Below the pieces are notes generated by a model. The model had not been told where the DNA came from. It saw only the letters and a program-made list of their open reading frames with translations, and made no database searches. The position numbers were made by a program, and so were the translations under genes. DNA of 64,000 nt, taken from NCBI GenBank assembly GCA_009103225.1, contig RHPI01000671.1:260838-324837 (forward strand), read 5' to 3'. The DNA is from Chlorokybus atmophyticus. Taxonomy: Eukaryota; Streptophyta; Chlorokybophyceae; Chlorokybales; Chlorokybaceae. Of the stretch, positions 45,451 to 57,625 are shown piece after piece; position 1 is the first letter of the stretch, and each line of letters begins with the position of its first letter.

Positions 45451-48429
45451 TCACAACTCTGTGTGGGTGTTTGAGCGTGGACCCGCCGCCGACCCCACAT
45501 TGGCTCCTTGACTCGCGAGGGCACTTATCACCTCCACGTAAACATCAATACCCTTGAGATACACATCCTCCGCAAGATACTGCACCCACAGAGAGATCAA
45601 GTCAGTGGGGTTGATGCTGATTCACAATTCACAATTCTCTCGGATAGCAGCGAGACGAAAGCTCTCCCACCTCGTTGTGGTCGTGTAGTAGTACGGGCGT
45701 ATCGTACATCGGCGAGAATCCGAGTACGGGCACCCCCTTCTCCCTCATGAACCTCCCGTCCGTGGCGGCGGGGAACACCTCCTCCGTGAGTTCGAACCCG
45801 CTGCGACGCACCGCGAGACGGAAGACGGACCACCAGGGGTTGGAGGCATCGCGCTTGAAGACCAGAGGCTCGTTGTTCGGACCACGCGGAGAGATCTGCG
45901 TAGAGTTTGTGTGTGCATGCGTCCGTGCATGTGCATGCACATATGCATGAGTGTGTCTACGTGTGCATGCGCGAGTGTGCGTGGCTCCGTGCGCGCGCGC
46001 GCGTGCACATGCGTGTGTGCGTATGTGTGCGTGTGCTTGTGCATGTGCGTATGCATACGCGTGCGCGTGTAGTCCATACTTACGCTGAAACAGAAACAAC
46101 ATACAAGATAGGGGTATCTACCTTCTGCTTGAAGTGGTATGACATGTTGCGCGAGGCCGGCGCCCAGTCCTCCGCGATCATCTTCTCCAGGGCGTCCACG
46201 TCGGCCTCGGGGGGCACGCGGATGTCGAGACCGAACTCGGCCTCGGACGGCTGCACGTTCATCACGAAACCCTTCTCTGTCTCCATGCCAGCCTAAACGG
46301 CCACACAAGTTCCGAATCACATCAGCGCCCGCGGAGACGCACGCACACATACACACGAGCACGTGCGCACGCACGCAGGCATGAACACACTCACAGGACT
46401 ACACATGCCTGTACGCACGCACAGACGCACATATCCACACCTTGAGATATGCCACATTGACGCTGATGACGTCCCCCTCAGCGACGAGTCCAGACTTCCA
46501 CAGCGCCATCTGCGCGGCGCGGAAGGACCGCACGGACCCGAGCGACCGCCCCAGCGCCTCCGCGGCGCAACCCTCGTCGTACATCCTGGACCCATGACCA
46601 GGCAACCCAACAGCCTGACAACAGATACCTCGATGTCACACACGCACACGCTTGCACACAGATCATGCACGTCTCGTGCCATCTCACCCTCTCCACCACC
46701 ATGAGAGAAGTGCATGTGGCTATGTCGTGTCGACACAACATCCCCACAACACACCCTCATCTTCCCCGACACAACATCCCCACCCACCTTGACAATCAAC
46801 CACCACGGCGCCCTCTCCGCATGAAACGCCCTCAATGTTGGCACCGAAGACGTCCCCGCCGGATTCGCCAGTCCCTCATCCAGCGCCATAGCAATGTCAA
46901 GTGACTTGAACATCTCCGACTCCACAAAGGCGCCCATCCCGTCGCGTCCCGACACCTCCTCGTCAGGGACGAACAGGACGCGGACGGTGCGGAGGGGGAC
47001 GAAGGGGGTGAGGAGGAGGCGGCGGATGGATTCGAGGTACTGCTGACCGACGCACTTCATGTCCTGAGAGAGGGGAGAGGGGCGAAGGGTTGGTGGAGTG
47101 TGGCATTGTTGGGTTGGGATTGGGATTGGGGAAGTGAAGGCATGACAGGTACAGGAACTATCTTGATGAGTGTCTTTTCGATCACTCACTTCAATCAGAC
47201 TGACACGGCTATGTGCACACACATGCACACGCATACGCACACATGTGCGCGCGTGAGCGTGCCCGTGTATCTGTGTGCAAATGCATGCGCACGCACGCAC
47301 GCGCGCACACACACCCACGCATTCCCTCACCTGCGCTCCCCTCGCGTATATCCTCCCTTCCCTCCGTACCGCCCCGAACGCCTCCCCCCCCTCCCACCGC
47401 GCCTCCTCCGCGGGCACCACGTCCATGTGCGAGTTCAGCAGCACGCACGGGAGGGAGGGGTCCGACCCCAACCAGGTGAGCAGGAGGACGGGCTTGCCGG
47501 GGACGAAGTCGCGACGTTCGGCGGAGAGACCCAACTCGGCGGCCTGTGTGTGCGTGTGTGTAAGTAGAGAAGTTGAGATTACGATGGCGTGCACAATAAG
47601 TATGCGACGTGATGGGTCACTCCTGGACACGATGCCGGCACCGAGCACAATAGACGAATTCATGCACAAACACAACTACCAACCATCGTTGTGCACATCA
47701 GCCAGCCTGGCCAATCCAAACACCCACAGCACGCATGCAAGACGCTGTTGGCAACAGCGCACCGCACTCTATGTATGTGCCCGTGTGCGCGCGCGCGTGT
47801 GTGTGTGTGTGCATGTATGCGCGTGTGTGTGCAAGCGCATGCGTATTTCCACAGTGGAATACATGGAGCGTACGCACAAGATGAAGATGATGATGATGAT
47901 GATGATGACCAGCACTTTATGCATGCAAGTATGCATGGACAGAGCCACACCAACTCACGCAAACTACAGCGCGCTGATGAGACAATCGCTGCCAGTGCAT
48001 GGCAAGACACCAACTGTGACTACTTCTCAGCAAGAAACCGCATTACCACCGTCCATGCACAGGCATACAAATGCTGACACCAGCAACACGCAAGCACAAG
48101 CCACAACACCAGTACTGTCCCTTTCAGCCCGGGTCAGCCAAGCAGCAATGGATGGTTGCTTGATCAATCAACCACACCTGCTTCAGTATGAAGTCGGCTG
48201 CCTTGTCGTAATCCGGCTTCGAGTGATCCGTCCGGATCCGCAGGTACTCCTGGAACCGCGCGATCACGGCCTCGGACGCCAGCGACGCCGCGGAGGCGGC
48301 GACGGAGGAGGAGGACGAGGGGTCGGTGACGACGCCCGCGTCAGCCGCCAACGACGACACCGCTGCTGTCGAGAGGAGCAGCGCCAGCCATAACGACGCC
48401 GTCGCCGACGCCGCCGCTGACGCCGCCAT
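45451..48429 (-). CDS. ACY1: Aminoacylase-1 (peptidase M20)
   Basis: Seven exons: 48429-48178, 47543-47331, 47063-46788, 46614-46441, 46292-46122, 45895-45671, 45579-45451; 479 aa. Hydrolyses N-acyl amino acids to free amino acids with a di-zinc centre. Ligands and catalytic residues visible: NSHMDVVP (His, Asp), ARGAQDMK (bridging Asp), PDEEVSGRDG (Glu general base plus Glu ligand), ALDEG (Glu/Asp) and LLHDHNE (C-terminal His). The dimer/lid domain reads GLPGHGSRMYDEG ... VMNVQPSEAEFGLDIRVPPE. The N-terminus is hydrophobic with an Ala-rich cleavable signal (LWLALLLSTAAVSSLAADA), so this form may be secretory or vacuolar rather than cytosolic like animal ACY1. Its stop is 110 bp from that of the convergent WD40 gene. 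Confidence 0.95.
47881..47909. repeat. (GAT)n microsatellite in ACY1 intron 1
   Basis: Run of GATGAT following AAGATGAA; intronic. Confidence 0.9.
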
Positions 48430-48513
48430 GCTGGCAACCCAACAAACTATCAGTCTGGCCTGGTGTGGTCTGGTCTGATTTTGGACAGAACAACCACCAG
48501 GCCCGGACTCAGC
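48430..48513. promoter_or_regulatory. 84-bp bidirectional promoter, ACY1 (-) / PAP-fibrillin (+)
   Basis: Only 84 bp separate the two start codons, so both transcripts must start inside it or overlap. Contains repeated TGGTCTGG/TGGTGTGG words (48461-48476). No TATA box evident. Confidence 0.55.
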
Positions 48514-49843
48514 ATGGCGGCCAGCGTCAGTTGCCTGGCCCAGGTCAGCGGGCGCGGCCTTGTGACCAGCGGCCGCGGAAGCGGCAGCCTGGGCGGCCTG
48601 CGCTTCCCCTCCTCTCGTCGTTCAGCCCAGTCTGCAAGGCTAGTGCCAAGGCAGGCCCAGACCCAGGCCCTGTTCGGTTGGGGCCGCAAAGCTAAGGTTC
48701 AAGTCAATGACAAAGCGAAGGAGGCGAAGGACGAGCTGAGGAAGGCCGTGGAGGGAACCGAGCGGGGCGTGCTGACGCAGAACGACCGCGATGGGCGGAG
48801 AGACGCCATCGTGCAGTGCGTGGAAGCCCTGGAGGTGCGTGTGTATAGAGATTAACTGTGGGTATGCAGAGTAGTTGAGTTTGCACAGATATGGCGCAAT
48901 GCGCATGCTAGCATTCGTCAATCACGCACGCAGTGTCAAAAGTGTATGCGCGCGTGTGTGTGTAGTGCATGTGGACATGCGGCTGCGCATTGCAAAGTAC
49001 ATGATGTCTCTGTGTGTATGCGTGCGCGTGCGTCTGTAACTGTGCTGCGTGGATGTATTGTTGCATGCTGCTAAGTGCATTGCATGCATGCGGTGAAGCA
49101 CATCTGTGCATGCATCACATTGCCGCTTCTCCCATCGTCATGAGTGCAGGAGTTGGGTAAGGGGAGCGAGACGACAGGCGCGGATTCCCTGAGCGCGACG
49201 TGGCGTCTGCTTTGGACGACCGAGAAGGAGACGCTCTTCCTGCTGCAGCGCGCGGGACTGTTCGGCACAAACGCGGGCGAATCCTACCAGGCAAGTGGGT
49301 GCTGGGATTGGAGAGAAAGAGGAGGGAGAAGAAGTCATTTGTGTGTACGTGTGTGTGCAGGTGATTGATGTGAAGGCGGGGACGCTTAACAATGTGATAG
49401 AGTTCCCGCCCTCCGGCGCATTTGTCGTCGACGCCACCATCGAGGTGTCCGGACCCCAGCGCATCACGTTCAAGTACGCGTTGTGTGTGGGCCTTGTATC
49501 TGGACCCCAGAACCCTTACTTCTGTTGCTTGCCTCACCACTGCCATGCGCTGCTGTTCTCATAATTATGTGTTGGGTGGGTGTGTTGCCGTTACAGGTTT
49601 GACAAGGCGCGATTAAAGACGGACAAGTTGAACTGGGCATTGCCCCCTTTTGGCAAAGGCTGGTAAGCTTGAAAACCTTGTGTCCAGCATGCCAGTATAC
49701 TGCCCATTGAATTTCGACATCTGTGCCTGATGTGTTGCAGGTTTGATACAGTGTACTTGGACAATGACCTGCGCATTGCAAGAGACATACGCGGAGACAT
49801 ACTTGTCGTGGAGCGTTGTAAGACACCTTGGCAGGGCGTGTAA
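48514..49843 (+). CDS. Plastid lipid-associated protein (PAP/fibrillin)
   Basis: Exons 48514-48834, 49150-49290, 49361-49473, 49597-49662, 49741-49843; 247 aa. Residues 1-~55 are Ser/Arg/Gly-rich and nearly free of acids, a typical plastid transit peptide (ends near QTQALFGWGRKAK). The PAP domain follows: helix IVQCVEALEELGKGSETTGA, then SATWRLLWTTEKETLFLLQR, QVIDVKAGTLNNVIEFPPSG, ATIEVSGPQRITFKFDKAR, and the diagnostic end YLDNDLRIARDIRGDILVVER. Fibrillins are lipocalin-like proteins of plastoglobules, thylakoids and algal eyespots, linked to lipid and quinone handling. Intron 2 has a strong GC donor (CAG|GCAAGT at 49291). It shares an 84-bp promoter with ACY1. Confidence 0.94.
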
Positions 49844-50114
49844 CCCTTTGCCAGTGAACAGTTTGTAAGACTGCTAGCATGCTTGTCGACATTACTTCAA
49901 GCTCAATCGCTTATTGCAAAGGCAACTTGCCGCAGCACTTGCCGCAGTTATAGATATTATTAATGCGCGAGGTACAACAGACCATCTAGCAATAACCATA
50001 CACTGAGCTTTTGTTCAGTGTGGGATTACCAACAAGCCATGCGTCTACACTGTGTACAAGCTACGACGGCATGGCGACTCTCTATTTGCGAGGCTAGTAG
50101 TGCTGTGAAGTCAC

Positions 50115-53100
50115 TTACCAAAGAGCGTCCCAGAATGACTCCCAGAAGCTGTCAAAGTACCTGCTTTGGGTCAACCTGCCCCAGAGCTCCACCACTGTGC
50201 CCATCCGAACTGCACACAAGTAGACAATAAGCACCCGGCGCGCCGGGTGCATGCGCATACAAATTTCTATAGTGTCGAGAATATCTGCATCAGCTGACAC
50301 AGGGCACATGCAAGCCATACTGACATGGATGTCACAGAGCTCAAAGTGAACATACTTACCAACGGCGCGGCATGAAGTAAGGATGAACGCTTCAAGAAAG
50401 ACAGGCATCTTGACCAACTGCCGCAAAGCAGGGTCCTCCGAAATCCAACTTGAGAAATTTGCAGGGATACCCATGGCCTTCAGGTGCTCGTCGAGTGGAC
50501 TTTTCGGGAGCTCCAGCCCGTGCAGGTCCAGTTGCAGCAGCCTGAACACGACAACAAACTGACAGTCAGCGTCATCACTGTCAAACGCGGAGTGTTTGTC
50601 TAATTGCTTGCGTAATCAGTGGTATCATCACAATTGCGCAACCAGTGGCGAAGGAAGAGTGCAGTCATGACATAAAACAGAACCTGCGTTTGGTTGCGGC
50701 TATCCTTGGTGGGGGTTCCGCGGCGCACTCCGATACAACAGTGTAGATGGCGCCAAGCTGTTTGAGCACACAGGCAGCGTGCTGAGCGTCATCGCGTTCG
50801 CTTGGCGTCGAGGCGGCATCCGCAATGTATGACAGCACGGCGCCTTGCTGGCTGAGGGCTGCCGAGCTCACCATGACATTGCTATTGACAAACTCGGAGC
50901 TGTTCCTAAGCAACTTCTTCACCTGCACGGCATCTACAAGTTGGTCTCATGCACCATGCATGCGCGCGCAGTTGCGATCACGTATGCATAGCATCAGCAC
51001 CTGCTCGCTCTCAGGTTTCAATCCAGCAATCAGTTTGTTCAGCAGCTTCTGGACTGCTTGTTGCACGGCGGGATATTGAGGTAGCATGGACAAATTGCCG
51101 AGCTCGCCGGCGGCATCGAGGGCGGTTCGCACAGCGAACAGCACCTCCGCAAGCTCACACGTGCCGTCGGGACCAGTGGCAAGGTCCTTCACCGCGAGCC
51201 ACGCGAGCTCCTGGAATGAGCGCACCTGCTTCGGGGGCGGGCGCCCTGCGCTCACGAGCTTGCGATAGAGGTTTTGCGTCAGGTGGAAGTCCACGGCCGT
51301 GCGCAGCTCCGCCATCGTGTCGCACACGAGCCAGTAGCCGGGGATGTCCGCTCCGGCGGCCTTCGCGCGACGCAGCGCATTCTTCACCACAATCAGCTCG
51401 CCGGACTCAAGGATCTCTGACGCGTCCATGTTCCAAAACTGGCGAGGCGTCTGGAGGCCAACGGTGTCGAGCTTCTGCGCGACGACCTCTCTCATGGCGT
51501 CATCAATGGCCATGTGCAGCTGAGAAAACCAGAGGTTCTCAAAGTTGGGAGGCACGTTGGCTCCGACCTTCTCCAGTCGCAGCTTCAGACGCGGTCGCAC
51601 CTGTGGCAGTAACCATGTGATGTGTATGTTGTTGATGCAGATGATCAACTCTCGGTCAGCTCTGCAACGCACCTGCCCAAGCGCATAAGTCTGAACGATC
51701 CCGCTGGTTACTTCTGTTTGCGGATGCAGATGAAGGTTCTCTTTGACCTGAGACAGCAATGGGCGGTGTTCTGTTGAGTTGCACATGCACCACACACCTT
51801 GCTGTGTTTCAATAAACCAGGCTGGTACCTGTCGTTCGAGGGACTCAATGACAGTACTCAGCCCAATCACACACATCTCAATGCTCATCTTGGTCAGATA
51901 CACGAAGCGCGCATACTCAGAGTCTGGCGCGACATCGAACAAGTTGACGTTGGGCGTGAGCATGGGAGCGGCAGCGGCGATGTCGGCCTTGGTGAGGATA
52001 CCAAGATCCAGCTTGGCGGCCAGGTGCTCCAGCGTTGGCCAGCGCGTCTGCATCCAGTTGCTGAACTGCAGCAGCAGGCGGCGGTACATGCCCAGAGGCA
52101 GACCAAAAGCAACCTCTATATCTTGCAGGGTGGAAACCATCAAGGACACCTGTAACAAACAGATGTAAGCAGCAAAGACAAACACCAATGAACCGTTGTG
52201 CAATATGGCAATGCACTAGCTACCACACAACAATGTAGACACATGAAACAAGCATTTCATTTTCAGCAATCTTGACAGCAGATGTTTTTGCATGAATTTT
52301 GTGTCATTTAAGTGTATCAGCAAGGGTGTCTCAAACCACCTGGACATGCCTCGTGCTTACCGGTCGCCCGAAGAGAACCTCAAACCGCGCTTGCAAGTGG
52401 ACGAGTGCTCCCAATGTGGAAAACCCGTCAGCTTTGGTCAGCTTCTCCGCCTTGATGGCGATGCCACGTGTGGAGTTGTGCGACAAGAACCGCTGCAGGG
52501 CAGCCTTCTGTGAGCTGCCTGGAGGCACTGTGAAGGAGGACCGGCGTGCGTGGCTGCTCTTCGCCTGCTTTTTGACAAACGCCGCGAACTCGGTGTACAT
52601 GTCTTTGAAGGCCTGCATAGACTCAACAGGATCAACCTCAAGTTATGTAGTGCGTCTAATTCAAAGTGACACATGACCAAATGGATGCACACCTGCTTGA
52701 ATTGAGTCATTCTACCCGCAAGTCTGTACCAGGGCGACATATGTGTTAGCATCACAGAGCGGATGTGCTCAACACAAAACCGATAGCAATCAACAAACGT
52801 ACCGCATCATGGGGTTGAGACGCTGTCCAATAATGTCCATCAGCATGAGGACCATGCCGATCGCGATGAGAGCGACTAGCACAAGTGCGATGTATATGAA
52901 GGACGAGGCCAATTCGTGGTTTTTGTTAGAGATGTCGAATATGGACACCGTCTGGCAGTACTGCGCCGTCCCCAATATGCCAATGGACGGGATGATCTCG
53001 CATCGCTCATACCCAGACTCCGTGCGATTGTAGCTGTGCACAAAAAAAAAAAGGTGAATAACTCCTTGGAAAGATAGAGGGAGGTCTTACCCTCAAGTTG

Positions 53101-56100
53101 ACGCTTAAGTTGGATAAAGTCCTCACCCTGTGTACTTGAGCTCAGACCACTGCCTGCGCTGACGAATGCGGTCCTGGTTGATGAAGGAAGTGATGGGGTC
53201 TCCACCCAGCTTCAAGAATATTAGGCCGGATCCGGAAGTGAAGGCAGACTCATTTAGCAACACCTGTCATGTATGGATGCCATGAGCACAGGCGGACAGC
53301 AGCAACGACTCGTCCTGTGTTGGGGTAAGCATATGCACACTGATGCTGCGAGAGCAGTTGGCAAATGAACTATGCATGCCAGTTGACCACCCTGTGCGTC
53401 CATACAGCGAACTGCAAATGTCATGGAATTGTGCTGATACGGTCACGGCATGCATCAGCTTGTCTTTATCCGCAAATACCATGATTCAACTGCATGCTGC
53501 CTGACACAGCTATACACAACTATGATGTGTGATTGTCTGGTGCACACATTGGCAGCCATCAACATCTCAACAAGCCTAACAACACACGAGAAAAGACAGC
53601 ATGTGTGTGTACGCTAAGCACCGAGACACTGAAGCATCAATGCATGGGTAACACTTGGTGGACCTATAGCGTCACTCACTATGTCCACGGTAATGACAGA
53701 TTTGGTTTGACTACAGTGCAACAACATACACCAGGGCCTTGGGTAAGTTGCATATGCGGTGAAAACGACTGTCGGGTGTGAGACAAAAGCAGCTGCTGAT
53801 AGGTCATGCTTGGACTGCAATCACATACAATTAAGGCACGCAATCTGTTACTCTGGTGGTGATGACAACTGTACAATGTCATGTCCTGCAAGCGCTTAGG
53901 CAGGGACCAAGGCACATGCTTTGGGGTAGACTGTGCTGCCAACTCACCTGCTTTGGTGCCACTTGTGCATCGACAAAGCTGACAGCTGGTGCAGCGTACA
54001 CGCCAATTTGAGCAGACAGCAGTGACTCATTGGTGCTGGAGCTGTACGCTAGGTCAAGCACCAGGAGCCCGCGATCCGCGGAGTCGCTGGCTCTTGTTGT
54101 TAGAATGACGACTGCCAACACCACCAGCGTGATGATGCGGATGACCTGCGCCACAATGTTCTCCACCAGCTGCATAACAACCTAAACAGCACCAGATGTC
54201 AGCAACAAGGACCGCAAACAGTAAACTCAACAGGGCCCAGCTAAGGACAACATGTGTGTGTACATATGAACACTTGTAGCAATCTAACAGACCTTTGTTG
54301 GAGCTTCTAGGGACAGCAGCTCATCTATGTTATCCTCCTGAGAGAGAGGGTCTGTTTCCGGTTCGAGTGTGAGGTCTTCCTGGCTGAGGGAGAGCGGAAA
54401 ATTGGGCTTCCTCTGGAAAGTGGGGTTGGGCGACATCGGCATAGTGGTGGTGCTGACTAAGCGCTGAAGGGCAACCTGTGCATTGACAATGCGTCAAGGT
54501 TAAAGCAATTGGCTTATCGCACCATTAAATTGCACCAAGCGCTGTCCAACTTGCCTCCATGTTACGCTTGGTCTTTCGCTTGTGAAGCAGCAACCATTGG
54601 ACTAGTCTTATTGTCAGACCACTGAAGCGACCCAGCAGCAGCCCCAGCTTCATTGTCCTCGCAATCTGACCCCACGTCTGCGCACACAATGCCCACGTAA
54701 GGTACGCACAGGTGTTTCACACGTCAATCCTCTATGACATTGGGTAAACAGCGAAAACCGTTTGAGCCACTGTCATTACGCACTCAAGTTGTGGATCCAC
54801 ACTGTTACCTGCCGTCGTGTCTCCCAAAGGTACGACTCTTCTCCACTCAAAGTTCGGTTATCCCGAATTGGGTCCGCCACCCAATTCAACAGTGCAAGGA
54901 ACCCAAATATTGCTACGCTGTCCATGAAAAAGGTGCTCGTGAAGAGGTAGCCGAATGGCCACTGTGCATACGTATGGAAAAGGATGTCAACGACGAAGAA
55001 TGCGAAGAGCACCGTGTAAACCACCTGCACAAAAGTAAGCACATCAATGTGTCACACTAGTGTCAATGCAAAGTAGGACCAATCAGGCTTGTCACCAATG
55101 TCACCTATTCAAAAAGCGCAGGATCTGACCTGCAGTGCTGCATCGCCAGAAACAGGCACCCATAGCATCTGAAAAGGTGGCATCAGGATTCCAAACACCA
55201 TGGCGACGATAAGAAAGCTTTGATATGGCCAGCTGTCCATCAATCGCAACAATTAATCAGCTGGTACAATAATAGTACAGCCACTGTGTGCCAATTCTCG
55301 GCTATGTGTTAAACTCATGCACCTGAAGTAGACCAACTTTACTGCAGCAACCGACTGCGAGACACTGTCATGGACAATCACGGTGCAACTGTCATAGATG
55401 CACAGCCTCTCTTTCTTTGACATGCCGCTGTGGAGGCTTGTCAGCTTGACAGTAAAGGTTTCATGCGTTGTTGTCACGTCATCGGGCAAAATGTGAACGC
55501 TGAAGTTCTTTTGTTTCTGCAAACATGCTGCCAGTGAGCCAAGCATGTCTCAATGCTTGATGCTAAGCCCACATGACTTGCACTGTTCACAAGTGTTAAT
55601 TGCATGCTAGACATAGCACAAGACAAAGCACCTCGCCAGGTGCGAATGTGAGGATGCCTCTTGTCGATACATAGTTACGTCCATCTCTGCGCAAGACACT
55701 GTGACGCTGCGCAAACTTGGCAATTCAACAAGAACCTGTGTCCTGTGCAGAACTCACTTGGCAGTGCCTTCCTCTGTCTCATACTGCACACTGGAGGTGC
55801 CAGTGTCAGGCCCTTCCCGGTTGACACTGATTGCACAACACAGAAGGGTCAGCCAGCCTCAAAAAGTCAGATTAAGCAGTTGAACTCAAACATTTACAGT
55901 GGGATCACTTACCATATCTGCACTGTGCCAGCATCTTCCCTCACCTAGCAGCAACCAATACATCTGTTAAAAGACGACTGCAACAACTGCTGCGCAGCAA
56001 CCTGTGATGCTACTTCCCAATCACAGACTCACCCAATACGTGGGAGCCCCCAGACTATAGTAAGTCTCCTCACGCGGACAGAATTCCTCCTGCTGACTGC

Positions 56101-56403
56101 CACTGCACCAATTACAAAGATCAGTTGCACGCCATGCTAACATGCTGTGAGTTGACACCCTAAAGAGACAACAAAGAGCGATAAGCAAGAATGTAGGATG
56201 GCACTGAGACAAAGACATGAGAGAGAAGCGACTGTGGATCCTGAAACAAGAAACATTGCTCGACTCGCCAAAGCTGCAGATGCATGCAAGCAAATCACAA
56301 CAGGGCGTGACACTGACCTGGGCGCTGCTGTCTCCTCCTCCGCAATCATGTCTATGGTTGTGTCCAATAAGGGCTTCGCCATCTGCGACGGACTGCTGAA
56401 CAT
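50115..56403 (-). CDS. Calx-beta + voltage-sensor-like membrane protein with novel C-terminus
   Basis: Twenty exons (minus): 56403-56318, 56102-56033, 55944-55913, 55826-55758, 55686-55632, 55516-55323, 55232-55130, 55024-54809, 54677-54555, 54475-54293, 54181-53948, 53263-53127, 53033-52803, 52723-52693, 52612-52361, 52149-51673, 51600-51001, 50922-50684, 50541-50360, 50209-50115; ~1202 aa, phases all fit. Residues ~50-165 form a Calx-beta domain (VREDAGTVQI, VNREGPDTGTSSVQYET, EGTAKDGRNYV, GILTFAPGEKQKNFSV, ILPDDVTTTHETFTVKL). Four helices follow (SFLIVAMVFGILMPPF; VVYTVLFAFFVVDILF; FFMDSVAIFGFLALL; RTMKLGLLLGRFSGLTIRL with basic residues, S4-like), then helix 5 (VIRIITLVVLAVVIL), a ~175-residue loop with NES sequons and Cys, and helix 6 (FIYIALVLVALIAIGMVLML). 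The last ~600 residues are soluble, helical and unassigned. Intron 9 has a GC donor (54554). TAA at 50115 overlaps a GTAAGT donor, so a short extra exon is possible. Confidence 0.85.
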
Positions 56404-57625
56404 GAGAACTCAGTACTCCAGTGTCAAGTGCACATAGAGACTTGAAGGGACTCCAAGTGAGCAACAACACAGTGCGTCATAGTGATATAGACAGCCAGCA
56501 TAGAGGTTTAAGGCCAGCATTGAACAAGACAACGCAAATGCATGTTCAAAACTAACAGACCTCAGCTACGAGGACAACCTGGTAGCTGAGATCTGTCAGT
56601 AAACTAAAATTTCTGGTGAGGTCAGCGAGCGTACCACACCCAAGGTGAAGCATCCACCTGCGGCTTGACCAGACCGCGCACAAAATGCACTATCCAGCAA
56701 GCCGCTCAGTTGCCCAATGCGCCTCCCGGAACCTCTCGCAGTTCAACCAATACTGCGAAAGACTAGTTGATGTCCAATCAAACAACGACCTCGGCTTGGC
56801 CCGACCAATTGGCGCCAGCTGGACCAGCTGCTCCACTGCCCAGTGGAGCAGTCGCAGCAAGCCGGTTTACCGTCGCGGTTGATGTCACTGACTTGTACGG
56901 GAGCGCATTGGCAATTCAGCGGCAGCATCAGCAACAACGCGGTGGAGTAACCAGCATGACCCTGACAGCATGCCGTCAGCAATGCCGTCACCGCCGCCTT
57001 CACCACCGCCGCTGCCACCGCCGCGCTACGCTTGCTGACGCCTGTTGCAGATATCGACGAGACCGTCGGCAACTTTTGCGTCCAATACCCGCTCCAACAA
57101 TCTGATATCGAGCCGCAATCCGACATCCTCGCCAATCGGCAGAAGTCCTGATTCCCTACACCTGAATCGGGACCAGCCATACCGCTTCACAGCGCCTGCA
57201 TTCAGGACTCTTCTTTTGCAGTGGAAGTCCGGTTCAGGGCCCCAAGGGTGGGTTCCGAACCCATCATTTGGGTCTGGAGCCTATGATTGTTGAAGGCTAT
57301 GACAGCTGGCAGCTCGGTGAAGCGGCGACGTCGGGGTCGGCGGTGATCACAGTGGATGGTTCTGGAGGCTATCAACGATGACTCTGTAGCTGCTTGCTGC
57401 TGCTGGCTGTGTCGCAGCTCTTACTGTGTGAACTGGTTTAGGGTTTGTTGAGGTTGCCCAGGCCAGTGCTTTACAGCAAAGCTTAGCCTGGTCAGGCCAG
57501 GCGAGGCGAAACTTTGCGCTGGGATGATGAGGAGAAGGAGGAGACAGATGTAGTGGTTCATTGTACTTCAGGATGCAGTCAATGGTTTGCGGGATCAGAT
57601 GATGTTCTGCCAAAGTGGGGCCCAG
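56404..57625. other. Upstream region between the Calx-beta gene (-) and ARL5 (+)
   Basis: GC-richer block at 56690-57180 is open on both strands (minus frame 56743-57180, plus frame 56767-57105) without placed splice partners; it may hold an upstream exon or 5' UTR of the Calx-beta gene. A reverse telo-box TAGGGTTT lies at 57439-57446, before the ARL5 start. Confidence 0.4.

Noticed and set aside
46317-47675. Single 452-codon minus frame
   Set aside because: Runs through clear introns of ACY1; only the parts at 47331-47543 and 46788-47063 are exonic.
51748-51797. Possible 50-bp intron in the Calx-beta gene (donor GTGTGT, acceptor TCTCAG)
   Set aside because: Its removal shifts the frame and breaks the next exon, while reading through keeps one long frame, so it is treated as exon.
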